A stretch of DNA of 59,963 nucleotides from Gammaproteobacteria bacterium (lineage in GTDB: Bacteria > Pseudomonadota > Gammaproteobacteria > Steroidobacterales > Steroidobacteraceae). This document shows, in pieces, positions 9,086-17,588 of this stretch. Below the pieces are notes generated by a model that ran no database searches, had not been told where the DNA came from, and was given only the letters and a program-made list of their open reading frames with translations. The stretch is taken from NCBI GenBank assembly GCA_027365225.1, contig DAHXNV010000012.1, positions 1-59,963 of the forward strand, written 5' to 3'. Made by a program: the position numbers and the translations under genes. How positions within the stretch are numbered: position 1 is the first letter of the stretch; each line of letters begins with the position of its first letter.

Positions 9086-10164
9086 ATGATTCCGCGCAGG
9101 GCGGCGAGGCGGTGTCCGCGGCGAATCCGGCCGCGCGCCCGCTGGGCGCGCGGTTGCGTCCGGTGCTGCTGTGGGGCGTGCCGCTGCTGGCGATCGGGGC
9201 CGCCCTTTATGTCTACCTGACCAGCGGCCGTTATGTGTCGACCGATGATGCCTATCTGCGCGCGGCCCAAGTGGCCATCAGTGCCGATGTCTCCGGCCGC
9301 GTGGTCGCGCGCTATGTGCACGACAACGAGCCGGTGCGGCGCGGCCAGGCGCTCTTGCGGCTCGATGAGCGTCCGTTCCTGATTGCCGTCCAGGCCGCGC
9401 GGGCGCGCCTCGGCGCCGCGCGGCTCGCCGTCGAGTCGCTCGAGGCCGTTTACCGGGCCGATGAGGCCGCACTCGCCTCCAGCCGCAGCCAGTTGGCCTA
9501 CGCGCAGCGGGAATATCGTCGCCAGGTGCGGCTGCTCAAGATCGGCGTCTCCTCGAAATCCCGATTCGACCGCGCGCGGTTGGCTCTGCAGCAGTCGCGC
9601 CAGGCGGTTTCGGGCGCCAAGCAGCGGATCGAGGCGGTGCTTGCCCAGCTCGGCGGCAGTGCGGACATTCCCCTCGATCAGCATCCGCAGGTTGCCGAGG
9701 CGCAGGCCGCGCTCAATCACGCTCTGCTCGAGCTGTCCTATACCACCGTGCGTGCTCCCATGGCCGGCATCGTGACTGAAGTGCAGCACCTGCAGGTTGG
9801 CGATTATCTGCCGCGTGCCACCAAGGCATTCGTGCTGGTCTCGACGCACGACATGTGGATCGCGGCGGACTACAAGGAAGACGTTCTCGCCAAAGTCCGT
9901 CCGGGCGAGAAGGCCACGGTGACCATCGATGACTATCCGGGCCGGACATTCCATGCGGTCGTGGCGAGCATCACGCCCGGCACCGGTGCGCAATTCGCAA
10001 TATTGCCGCCGCAGAACGCGACGGGCAATTGGGTCAAGGTGGTGCAACGCCTCGACGTGCGGCTGCGGCTGACCGGGACGCTGCCGCCGGTGCGCTCGGG
10101 CTTGAGCGCCGAGGTGACGATCGACACGCACTCCGGGCCCGGCGCACGGCCCGCGCGCGGCTGA
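9082..10164 (+). CDS. emrA: HlyD/EmrA membrane fusion protein
   Basis: Periplasmic adaptor of a tripartite multidrug efflux pump, 360 residues. One N-terminal membrane helix (about residues 27-48) precedes the biotinyl-lipoyl motif (DVSGRVVARYVHDNEPVRRGQALLRLD), a long alpha-helical coiled-coil hairpin with repeated LA/RQ/QS heptads, and the second lipoyl half (VRAPMAGIVTEVQHLQVGDYL). The start at 9082 overlaps the marR stop. It pairs with the MFS pump and the NodT channel downstream. Confidence 0.9.
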   Translation: MNDSAQGGEAVSAANPAARPLGARLRPVLLWGVPLLAIGAALYVYLTSGRYVSTDDAYLRAAQVAISADVSGRVVARYVHDNEPVRRGQALLRLDERPFLIAVQAARARLGAARLAVESLEAVYRADEAALASSRSQLAYAQREYRRQVRLLKIGVSSKSRFDRARLALQQSRQAVSGAKQRIEAVLAQLGGSADIPLDQHPQVAEAQAALNHALLELSYTTVRAPMAGIVTEVQHLQVGDYLPRATKAFVLVSTHDMWIAADYKEDVLAKVRPGEKATVTIDDYPGRTFHAVVASITPGTGAQFAILPPQNATGNWVKVVQRLDVRLRLTGTLPPVRSGLSAEVTIDTHSGPGARPARG

Positions 10165-10193
10165 GTCAAAGGACCGAGCGCCCTTCCTGCATC

Positions 10194-11717
10194 ATGGATC
10201 ACGCCGCCGACAGCGCCTATCCGCATCGGATCCCGATCACCATCGCGGTGACCCTCGCGACCATCCTGCAGTCGGTCGATATTACGATCGCCAACGTTGC
10301 GCTGCCGCACATCGGCGGCAGCATGGGGGCGACGCTCGTGCAGATGGACTGGGTGCTCACCTCGTACATCGTCGCGGCGGCGATCGCGACCCCGCTGTCG
10401 GGATGGCTCGCCGGGCGTTACGGCCGCAAAAGCGTTCTGCTCACCGCCGTTATCGGCTTCACGGTGAGCTCGGCGCTGTGCGGACTGGCCCAGTCGATCG
10501 GGCAGATCGTGGTGTTCAGGCTCATGCAGGGCGCATTCAGCGCCGCGCTGGTGCCGCTGTCGCAGGCGGTGCTGCTCGACATCAATCCGCCCGAGCACCA
10601 CGGCCGGGCGATGGCGTTGTGGGGCCAGGGCGTGGTGCTCGGCCCGATGCTGGCGCCGGTGCTCGGCGGTTGGCTCACCGACAGCTACAGTTGGCGCTGG
10701 GTGTTCTACATCAACGTCCCGTTCGGCATTCTCGCCGCGGCCCTCATCGTCATCTACATGCGCGAGACCGAAAGACGCCAGTCCAGATTCGACTTCTTCG
10801 GGTTCGCCACCCTGAGTCTGGCGGTCGGGGCGCTGCAGGTCCTGCTCGATCGCGGGTCGCTGAAGGATTGGTTCGGCTCGACCGAGATCTGGATCGAGGC
10901 GGCCGTGGCGCTGCTCGGTCTGTACTGGTTCCTGGTGCATACGTTCACGACGCGTGAGCCGTTCGTCAGTCCGGGGCTGTTCCGCGACCGCAACTTCAGC
11001 ACCGGAAACTTCCTGATGTTCATCATCAGCATGGTCCTGTTCGCGACGCTTGCGCTGCTGCCGCCGTTCATGGAGGACCTGCTCGGCTATCCGGTGCTGA
11101 CCGCCGGCATTGCCATGGCGCCGCGCGGCATCGGCAGCTTCATCGCCATGTTTCTCGCCGGCCGGCTCATCGGGCGCGTCGACTCGCGTGTGTTGATCGC
11201 CGTCGGCCTCGCGATCGCGGGCGTTTCGCTCTGGACCATGGCTGAAAACCTCTCCCTGCAGATACCGCAGACGCTGATCTGGGGCGAGACCCTCGTGCAG
11301 GGTTTCGGCATCGGACTGACCTACGTGACCTTGACGACCGTGGCGTTCGGCACGCTCGCCCGCCACGAGCGCTCCGAGGGCACTTCGATCTTCAACTTGC
11401 TGCGCAATATCGGCAGCAGCGTCGGTATCGCGGGCACGAGCGCGATTCTCACGCGCAACGTGCAGGTGATACACCAGAGTCTGGTATCGCACATCGTGCC
11501 GTACGGGGGACAGATCGTGCTGCATGCGCCGTTCAGTTGGACGTCCGTCTTCGGCTTGTCGGCGCTCAATGCGCTGGTGACACAGCAGGCGACCATGATC
11601 GCCTACAACGACGACTTCAAGCTGATGGGCCTCATGACGCTCGCGGTGGTGCCCCTGGTTCTGGTGCTGCGGCCACGCAGGGCCCGCGCGAGCGAGGCCA
11701 CGGTGGTGATGGAGTGA
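10194..11717 (+). CDS. emrB: DHA2-family MFS multidrug transporter (EmrB/QacA)
   Basis: 507-residue, 14-helix drug:proton antiporter in the inner membrane. Motif A is GRYGRKSVLL, motif C in helix 5 reads GVVLGPMLAPVLGGWLTD, and the helix-1 motif is LDxTIVN-like (QSVDITIANVALPHI). It exports toxic compounds through the EmrA-like adaptor and the outer-membrane channel encoded on either side. The start is placed at ATG 10194, 29 bases after emrA. Confidence 0.92.
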   Translation: MDHAADSAYPHRIPITIAVTLATILQSVDITIANVALPHIGGSMGATLVQMDWVLTSYIVAAAIATPLSGWLAGRYGRKSVLLTAVIGFTVSSALCGLAQSIGQIVVFRLMQGAFSAALVPLSQAVLLDINPPEHHGRAMALWGQGVVLGPMLAPVLGGWLTDSYSWRWVFYINVPFGILAAALIVIYMRETERRQSRFDFFGFATLSLAVGALQVLLDRGSLKDWFGSTEIWIEAAVALLGLYWFLVHTFTTREPFVSPGLFRDRNFSTGNFLMFIISMVLFATLALLPPFMEDLLGYPVLTAGIAMAPRGIGSFIAMFLAGRLIGRVDSRVLIAVGLAIAGVSLWTMAENLSLQIPQTLIWGETLVQGFGIGLTYVTLTTVAFGTLARHERSEGTSIFNLLRNIGSSVGIAGTSAILTRNVQVIHQSLVSHIVPYGGQIVLHAPFSWTSVFGLSALNALVTQQATMIAYNDDFKLMGLMTLAVVPLVLVLRPRRARASEATVVME

Positions 11718-11721
11718 GCGC

Positions 11722-13197
11722 ATGAAACGAGCGCGAAACCGCGGGCACATCGGCTGGCGGCATGCCCTGGCGCTCACGGCGCTGCTGTTCGCCGGCTGCG
11801 CGGTCGGACCGGTGTTCCGGCGGCCGCGCGTGCCGACCCCGCCGCACTACCGGCCGCCCGCGCCGCGGGCAGCGGGTGCGACCCCAGTGCCGGCCCGGTA
11901 CCGCGAGCGGGTGGTGCTCGGGGCCGGTTCGGCCGGGCAGTGGTGGCGTCTGTTCCACTCGCCGCAGCTCGACGCGCTCATCACGCGGGCGCTCGATGAC
12001 AATCACACCGTCGCCGCCGCCGCGGAGGCGCTGGCCGAGGCGCGCCAGGGTGTTGCGGTCGCCGGCGCGGCCCGTTACCCGCAGATCGACGGGAGTCTGG
12101 GCACCGGACGGAACAAGTACGGTGCGGCGTTTCTCGGGCCTGAGCATTTCCCGCCCTTCACCTATTTCGAGGCGGGCGTCAGCGTCGCGTATGAGCTCGA
12201 TTACGTGGGCGCCACGCGCGATCGGATCGAGGAGCAGCGCTCGCTCGAGCAATACCGGCGCAGCGAGCTCGCCGCGACGCGACTCGTTCTGAGCGGGGAG
12301 GTGGCCTCCCAGGCGGTGACGATCGCCTCGGTCCGGGCCCGGATCCGGGCGCTCGATGACCTGCTGCGCGCGGATCGAACCAACGTCAACCTGGTGCGCG
12401 AGGCGGTCGCGGCGGGCTCGGAGCCACGGCTGGATGTGCTTGCCGCCAAAACGCAGCTCGCCAGCGATGCAACGCTGCTCCCTGAGCTGTATCAGCGGCT
12501 GGCCGTGGCGCGTCATGCGCTCGCGGCTCTGTTGGGGCGTGCGCCGGCCGACTGGCGCCAGCCGGACCCGACGCTCGGGGAGCTGCCGTTGCCGCGCCGC
12601 GTGCCGGTCACGGTGCCCTCGCGGCTGCTGCGCCGCCGACCCGACATCCTGGCCGCGCAGGCGCAGCTGCGCGCCGCTACCGCGGCGGTGGGGGTGGCCA
12701 CGGCGAATCTCTATCCGCAAATCGAGCTTTCCACCTCGCTCGGGCAGCAAGGGCTGCAGCCGGGCCAGCTGTTCGACGCCAGCTCGGCCGCCTGGTCCCT
12801 GATCGCGGGTCTGACCGCGCCGCTGTTCGAGGGCGGGCGGCTGCAGGCCGAACGCCGGGCCGCGCTCGATGTCCTGCACGAGCGGGCCGACCTGTACCGG
12901 CAGGTGGTCGTCAACGCCTTCCGGCAGGTGGCCGATGCGCTCGATGCGTTGCAGCACGATGCGCAGCTGCGCGCCGCGCAGGCGCGCGCGCTGTCCTTGG
13001 CGCGCAAACGCCTGGTTCTCGAACGGGAGAGTTATCTCGCCGGAAACACCGGATTGTTGCCCGTTCTCGATGCGCAGCGGCAACGCGAGCACGCCGAACT
13101 CGGGCTGCTCGACGCCGAGCAGCGCCAATACCTCGACACCATCCGTCTTCTGCTGGCCGCCGGCGGCCGAGTCACGCCGCGACGATCCCCCGGATGA
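11722..13197 (+). CDS. NodT/OprM-type outer-membrane efflux lipoprotein
   Basis: 491-residue TolC-like channel of the RND/EmrAB outer-membrane factor family. The signal peptide ends in lipobox LFAGC, so it is lipid-anchored. Two OEP repeats follow, with characteristic pieces such as WWRLFHSPQLDALI near the N-terminus, RRRPDILAAQAQLRAATAAVGVATANLYPQI in the second repeat and a Gly-rich entry loop. It starts four bases after emrB and completes the MarR-EmrA-EmrB-NodT operon. Confidence 0.92.
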   Translation: MKRARNRGHIGWRHALALTALLFAGCAVGPVFRRPRVPTPPHYRPPAPRAAGATPVPARYRERVVLGAGSAGQWWRLFHSPQLDALITRALDDNHTVAAAAEALAEARQGVAVAGAARYPQIDGSLGTGRNKYGAAFLGPEHFPPFTYFEAGVSVAYELDYVGATRDRIEEQRSLEQYRRSELAATRLVLSGEVASQAVTIASVRARIRALDDLLRADRTNVNLVREAVAAGSEPRLDVLAAKTQLASDATLLPELYQRLAVARHALAALLGRAPADWRQPDPTLGELPLPRRVPVTVPSRLLRRRPDILAAQAQLRAATAAVGVATANLYPQIELSTSLGQQGLQPGQLFDASSAAWSLIAGLTAPLFEGGRLQAERRAALDVLHERADLYRQVVVNAFRQVADALDALQHDAQLRAAQARALSLARKRLVLERESYLAGNTGLLPVLDAQRQREHAELGLLDAEQRQYLDTIRLLLAAGGRVTPRRSPG

Positions 13198-13353
13198 AGC
13201 CGCCCGCGCCCGCGGCACGCACGGACCGCAAGGCGCTCCGGGGGCGGCTCCGAGCGCGCGCCAACCCCGCGCACGTGAGGTCCGCCGCGCGCCGCAGCCG
13301 GGCGCGGTCAGGACTGGCGCCGCTGGACCGCGCCGCGTCCGTTCGCGAATCCG

Positions 13354-14061
13354 CTACAGGCCCGAGAGGCTCAGACTGCTCGAGTTCGAGCGGATCTTGA
13401 CCACCGCGCATCCCTGACCGGCTCGCCGCAGCCTGACACACAGCGCCAGCGCCGCCGGCCGGCTCATCTGCTCGGAGCGCACCGTCGTGACTTTCACGGC
13501 GCCGCCGGGCGGGACGACCCGGATGGTCGCAAGCAGGCTCGCGAAACGCCTCTTGAGGCGCTGGGCGGCCGCATTGGCGGCGCTCGCCGTGCGGTAGCGG
13601 CCGAGCTGCACCTGATAGCCGGCCAGCGTGTCGAGTCGCGCCCGGGCCTCGGTAGCCTCGGGGGCGCTCGGGAACCTCTGCAGGAACGTCCGGTAGGCCG
13701 TGATCGTGCCGGCCGTGCGCGCGGTCCGCCACGCGCTCGATCCCCTCAGGGCGCTGATCGCGCCCTGCGCTTGGGCCGTGTATGCGCCGGCGGGGTATCG
13801 TGTCAGGTAGTGCCGATAGGCCCGCTCGGTGCCGGCGCTCTGGGCCGCCCGCCAGGCGCGGGTATCCTCCAGCGCGGCGATGCGATTGCGCGCCTGTTGC
13901 ACCCGCGGATCGTCGGGATGTTGGCGGATGAAGCCGCGGTAGGCGGCGACCGTGCCCTGCGCCGAGGCCCTCTGCCAGGCGGCGTTGGAGGAGCTGCAGC
14001 CGACGAGGGCCGCCGCAGCGAGCAGACCGGCACACAACGATGCAAGCGAGGATGTCTTCAC
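13354..14061 (-). CDS. SPOR-domain lipoprotein with three tandem helical repeats
   Basis: 235 residues. The signal sequence ends in lipobox LVGC. Three tandem repeats of about 38 residues follow (each AW-R-A--GT--AYR-FL-R-P-----A--RI--L), resembling TPR/Sel1-like alpha-alpha units. A C-terminal SPOR-like domain begins GYQVQLGRYRTASAANAAAQRL. SPOR domains bind denuded septal peptidoglycan, so a periplasmic role at the septum is inferred. The SPOR call is moderate because the domain is divergent. Confidence 0.72.
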   Translation of the reverse strand: MKTSSLASLCAGLLAAAALVGCSSSNAAWQRASAQGTVAAYRGFIRQHPDDPRVQQARNRIAALEDTRAWRAAQSAGTERAYRHYLTRYPAGAYTAQAQGAISALRGSSAWRTARTAGTITAYRTFLQRFPSAPEATEARARLDTLAGYQVQLGRYRTASAANAAAQRLKRRFASLLATIRVVPPGGAVKVTTVRSEQMSRPAALALCVRLRRAGQGCAVVKIRSNSSSLSLSGL

Positions 14062-14609
14062 GGTGGTCCCCGAGTCGCGAACTCGAGCGCGTAAGCTACC
14101 CTACGAGCCTCGAATCTTCCAGAACAGACACGGCTCACGCCACGGTAAATCTGTTCTGAGGCACCCCCCTTTCCTGAAGAGCCGGATGGTCAAACGGGTG
14201 CGGGAGGAGCGACGGGTGCAGCCGGACGCGGGCAGGGGGTGCTGCGGGCATTCTCGCTCATGAGCAGGTAATCGAAGACGGTGCGCACGTTGCGATTCCG
14301 GCCGCGCCGATCGCCAGCACCACGGGCAGCGGATGGCGCGGGCCTTGGCCGCGGCGCGGATCGGGGATGCTCTCCAATCTGCTGGCTCACAACGGAATGA
14401 ACATCGCGGTGAGCCTGGTGTCCATCGTCCTCCCTGTACAAGGCTCGCCGCAATGGCGGCTGGTGGCTCTCGGGGGCCTCTCGGCCGTACTTGCCGCGCT
14501 GCTTTAGCGCCGGGTCTCAGCCATCCCGCGAGCTTGACCCCATCACGAGCCGCTTTATCCCTCGGGAGCTTGGGGGTGGGACGAAATCACCCTGCGGCTC
14601 ACGCCGGTG
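14062..14609. other. Intergenic region with a possible membrane-gene remnant
   Basis: About 550 bases between the SPOR and lipocalin genes. On the + strand, 14367-14507 encodes a 46-residue hydrophobic peptide (MLSNLLAHNGMNIAVSLVS ... ending VLAALL) that looks like the end of a multi-pass membrane protein. The frame upstream is open but not convincing. I could not assign a family, and it may be a decayed gene end. Nothing else is supported. Confidence 0.3.
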
Positions 14610-15191
14610 TCAACGACACAGCCGCGCGTCGGGGGGGCGTGGTCCGCTCGGTTCCGGCCAGCGCTGCGGGCTCTTGCGCAGCTTGCTCACGTCGTAACCC
14701 ATCGCGGCTACCCGCGCCACCATGGCGGCATAATCGTGCCGGGAGATGTGCGGTGTGCGCGCCATGAGCCAGACGTAATCGCGCGCATCGCGTGCGACGA
14801 TCACCCTGCTGTAGTCTGGCGCGAGCCAGGCGACGATGTACTGCAGGCGCAACAACCAGAACAGATGCACATGCCATTCGGCATTGCCCGTATGGGCCAC
14901 GACAGTGGCCGTCGAATGGACTGTCCGCAGCCGGGCGGCGAAACCGCCGCGCCGGAAGCGAAAGACGGTGCAGATCGAGCCGTTGCGCTCGAGCCGATAG
15001 GTCTCGACCGGATCGTAGTCATCGTGCTCGATGCGGGTGGGGATGGCCCCGATGACGTACCAGCGGCCCATGTAGCCGGACAGATCGACGTGGGCGACCG
15101 GGACGATCGGCGGGCGAGCCGAGGCGGACATCCGGCATGCGGCGAGGCTCAGCCCGGCGAGCAGCACGAGCGTGACACGTGCGCGGATCAT
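14610..15191 (-). CDS. blc: Bacterial lipocalin (Blc-like lipoprotein)
   Basis: 193-residue outer-membrane lipocalin. The signal peptide ends in lipobox SLAAC, then comes the lipocalin GxW motif in GYMGRWYVIGAIP. Strands of the single eight-stranded barrel follow, including WLMARTPHIS near the end. Blc proteins bind fatty acids and lysophospholipids. It is the last gene of the sigma-led lipid operon and overlaps the upstream methyltransferase stop by four bases, supporting a role in handling modified or damaged lipids. Confidence 0.88.
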   Translation of the reverse strand: MIRARVTLVLLAGLSLAACRMSASARPPIVPVAHVDLSGYMGRWYVIGAIPTRIEHDDYDPVETYRLERNGSICTVFRFRRGGFAARLRTVHSTATVVAHTGNAEWHVHLFWLLRLQYIVAWLAPDYSRVIVARDARDYVWLMARTPHISRHDYAAMVARVAAMGYDVSKLRKSPQRWPEPSGPRPPDARLCR

Positions 15192-16267
15192 CGCCGTGTG
15201 AACCGGTAGTGGGCGATCAGCCATTCGGTGCCGCGCGCGTAGCCGAACAGCTCGGCGCAGGCCATCCAGAAGAGGCGCCAGCGCTCGAACCACAGCCGCG
15301 CGTTCGCGCCGTAGGCTTCGTCCAGCACGGCAAGCACCCGGCTGCGCAGCTCATCCTGGCGCGCGAGCCACAGATCGGCGGTGCGCCGGTAATGTGTGCC
15401 GTCGATCAGCCAGCGGCGCTCGAGGGCGAGATCGTCCTGGAAGTGCAGCAATGTGTCGGCCGAAGGCATCATTCCGCCGGTGAAGAAATGCCGTCCCATC
15501 CAGTTGTCCGCTCCGGCGGTGTCGAAGGGATACATCAGTGTCCGGTGCGCGAACACGTGGGTAAAGAGCTTGCCGCCCGGCTTGAGCCAGCCGGCAATGC
15601 GCCGCATCAGGATCGCGTAGTTGCGCACGTGCTCGAACATCTCGACGGATACGCAGCGGTCGAAGCAGGCCGAATCGAGGCTCAGATGATTGACGTCGCG
15701 CGTCAGGACGTGCACGTTGGTCAGGCGGCGTGCCCGACACTGTGCCTCGATGTAACGGCGCTGGCCGTTGGAGTTGGAAACCGCCAGGATCCGCGCGCGC
15801 GGAAATCGGCGCGCCATCCACAGCGTGAGCGAGCCCCAACCGCAGCCGAGCTCGAGGATCTGCTGTCCGTCGGCGAGTTCGGCTCGCTGCGCGCACAGCT
15901 CGAGCATCGCCTCCTCGGCCTCGGCCAGGCTCTCTCTGCCGCGCGGGAAATAGCAGCAGGAATACTTCAGACGCGGTCCCAGACACAACTCGAAGAACGC
16001 CGGCGGCAGTTCGTAGTGCTGGGCATTGGCTGCTTCGGTGTGCAGGGCAACCGGGGCGGCGCGCAGCGAATCGATGCGCTCGGCGAAGCGCTCGGCCTGG
16101 GCCGCGATGCCGCCGTGGCGCTCGGCACGCAGGCGCGCGGCGCACAGGCGGCGGATGCCGAGGCGCACCAGCGCATCGGGCAGCAGCCCGCGCTCGGCGA
16201 GACCGAGCAGTCCGGGGGCGGGGCGCCCGGCGTCGAGCTCCTCGGTGTGCGTCAATACCGTGCTCAA
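15188..16267 (-). CDS. Cfa-family SAM methyltransferase resembling coclaurine N-methyltransferase
   Basis: 359 residues, SAM-dependent methyltransferase of the cyclopropane-fatty-acid-synthase superfamily. SAM motif I is ILELGCGWGSLTLW. The catalytic cysteine region is YSCCYF (Cys near 104) and the glutamate motif is MFEHVRNY. The block HRTLMYPFD...NWMGRHFFTGGMMPS is closer to the plant coclaurine N-methyltransferase branch than to true Cfa. The start is TTG at 16267: AGGAG lies seven bases upstream, and TTGA overlaps the stop of the DUF1295 gene. It probably methylates an unsaturated acyl chain or related lipid, but the substrate is unknown. Confidence 0.8.
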   Translation of the reverse strand: MSTVLTHTEELDAGRPAPGLLGLAERGLLPDALVRLGIRRLCAARLRAERHGGIAAQAERFAERIDSLRAAPVALHTEAANAQHYELPPAFFELCLGPRLKYSCCYFPRGRESLAEAEEAMLELCAQRAELADGQQILELGCGWGSLTLWMARRFPRARILAVSNSNGQRRYIEAQCRARRLTNVHVLTRDVNHLSLDSACFDRCVSVEMFEHVRNYAILMRRIAGWLKPGGKLFTHVFAHRTLMYPFDTAGADNWMGRHFFTGGMMPSADTLLHFQDDLALERRWLIDGTHYRRTADLWLARQDELRSRVLAVLDEAYGANARLWFERWRLFWMACAELFGYARGTEWLIAHYRFTRR

Positions 16268-17058
16268 TGGTCGACTCCTGATCGTGGCCGGTGGGGGAAC
16301 CATGGAAAGAAGAGCGGTGTGGTGCGCTGGTAATCCCGATAGTCCTCGCCCCGCGAGCGCAGCGCCTGCTGCTCGGTCCACGGGATGCCGCTGAGATAGC
16401 GCAGGAACACGAACATCGTGACCGGCCCCAGCCAGGCGATGGGCGCGAGGGGCGATCCGACGGACCATGCAACGTAGGCGAACCAGTGCAGCCATTCGAA
16501 GAAATAATTGGGGTGACGCGAATAACGCCACAGGCCCGTGCGGCAGGTGCGGCCGCGATGCTCGGGCCGCGCGCGGAAGTGCGCGAGCTGCCGATCGGCC
16601 AGCGATTCTCCGAGCACGCCCACGAGCCAGATCAGCGTTCCGGCGACAAGCCACACCGTGTGCGGATGGCGGTTGCTCGCCACGGCGGCGAAGGGCAGGG
16701 CGAACCACGGGACCGACAGTGCCTGACATTGGAAAAAGACGAACCAGCGGCGTTGATCGTCCCGCCAGCGGGCACGCAGCGCCTGATAGCGGCCATCCTC
16801 CTGCTCGCGGCGCACACGTGCGGCGAGGTGCGCCCCGAGCCGGAGCGCCCAGCCAGCCCCGAGCACCGCCAGCAGCAGGCGCGGCGCGGCTGCGCCGCCG
16901 CCCGTTGCGGCCAACACCCAGGCGCACAGCGCCAGCAGCGTGGCCCACAACACATCGACCAGGCCGGCGTTGTGGTGAGTGCGCTGCCGCAGCCAGCCTG
17001 CGAACATGACCGCGGCCGCGAGCAGCCAGAGCAGGCCGAGGGCGCGAGCGGGACTCAC
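16264..17058 (-). CDS. DUF1295 membrane protein (steroid-reductase/isoprenylcysteine-methyltransferase-like fold)
   Basis: 264 residues with about six hydrophobic helices. The C-terminal signature TGLWRYSRHPNYFFEWLHWFAYVAWS and the final FPWFP segment match DUF1295, a family related to 3-oxo-5-alpha-steroid 4-dehydrogenases. Members recur in bacterial clusters with Cfa-like enzymes, where they are suspected lipid reductases. The start is GTG 17058, overlapping the DUF2878 stop as GTGA. Confidence 0.85.
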   Translation of the reverse strand: MSPARALGLLWLLAAAVMFAGWLRQRTHHNAGLVDVLWATLLALCAWVLAATGGGAAAPRLLLAVLGAGWALRLGAHLAARVRREQEDGRYQALRARWRDDQRRWFVFFQCQALSVPWFALPFAAVASNRHPHTVWLVAGTLIWLVGVLGESLADRQLAHFRARPEHRGRTCRTGLWRYSRHPNYFFEWLHWFAYVAWSVGSPLAPIAWLGPVTMFVFLRYLSGIPWTEQQALRSRGEDYRDYQRTTPLFFPWFPHRPRSGVDH

Positions 17059-17588
17059 GGTGTGCTCCGGGGCGCCTCGGCGGCGAGCCAACGGCGGGCG
17101 AGCAGGGTGAGGACCGGCAGAGCGAGGGCCCAGCCGAGCCCGAGCGCGAGCAGCGAGGGCCACGGTCGGGCGGGAAAATACACGGCATGCCAGCCGTGCG
17201 CGGCTGCCGAGTAGGACAGCGGCCCGCCGACGGCGCCGAGAATCGCCGCGAGCCACGGGCGGGTCTGCAGGTAGCCGAACAAGGGCACGATCGTCAAGCC
17301 GAAGGTGCCCCAGAGGGCGAGCAGCCAGGCCGGTGATGAGGCGAGCGGCCGGGCTGCCGCATAGTGAATCAGGCCGGCGCGCACCCAGCAGGTCTCGAGT
17401 ACGCCGCCGATCAGCAACGCCGCGGCCAGCAAGCGAGTTTCCACCCGGGGATGCCCCGAGGCGCGCAGGCGCCAGCCGGCGAACACGACCGCCGCGCCCA
17501 CGCCCGGCCAGACACTACCGTGACCGGCGCCGATCACCGCGGCGAACCACACGATCTCGTAGGCGACAAATGTCAGCAGGGCAGTCAC
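17055..17588 (-). CDS. DUF2878 membrane protein
   Basis: 177 residues, about five membrane helices, with the DUF2878 feature PLFGYLQTRPWLAAILGAVGGPLSYSAAAHGWHAVYF. Its function is unknown, but the family is found almost only in Cfa/DUF1295/amine-oxidase clusters. The start is GTG 17588, overlapping the upstream Cfa-like stop (GTGA), so it is translationally coupled. Confidence 0.82.
   Translation of the reverse strand: MTALLTFVAYEIVWFAAVIGAGHGSVWPGVGAAVVFAGWRLRASGHPRVETRLLAAALLIGGVLETCWVRAGLIHYAAARPLASSPAWLLALWGTFGLTIVPLFGYLQTRPWLAAILGAVGGPLSYSAAAHGWHAVYFPARPWPSLLALGLGWALALPVLTLLARRWLAAEAPRSTP

Noticed and set aside
14190-14453. Minus-strand 87-codon frame
   Set aside because: Pro/Arg-rich, no recognisable features; antisense to the hydrophobic tail on the + strand.
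15188-17188. Single 666-codon minus-strand frame as one protein
   Set aside because: Only the last 359 residues resemble a methyltransferase; the first 300 are a shadow of the DUF1295 gene in another frame.
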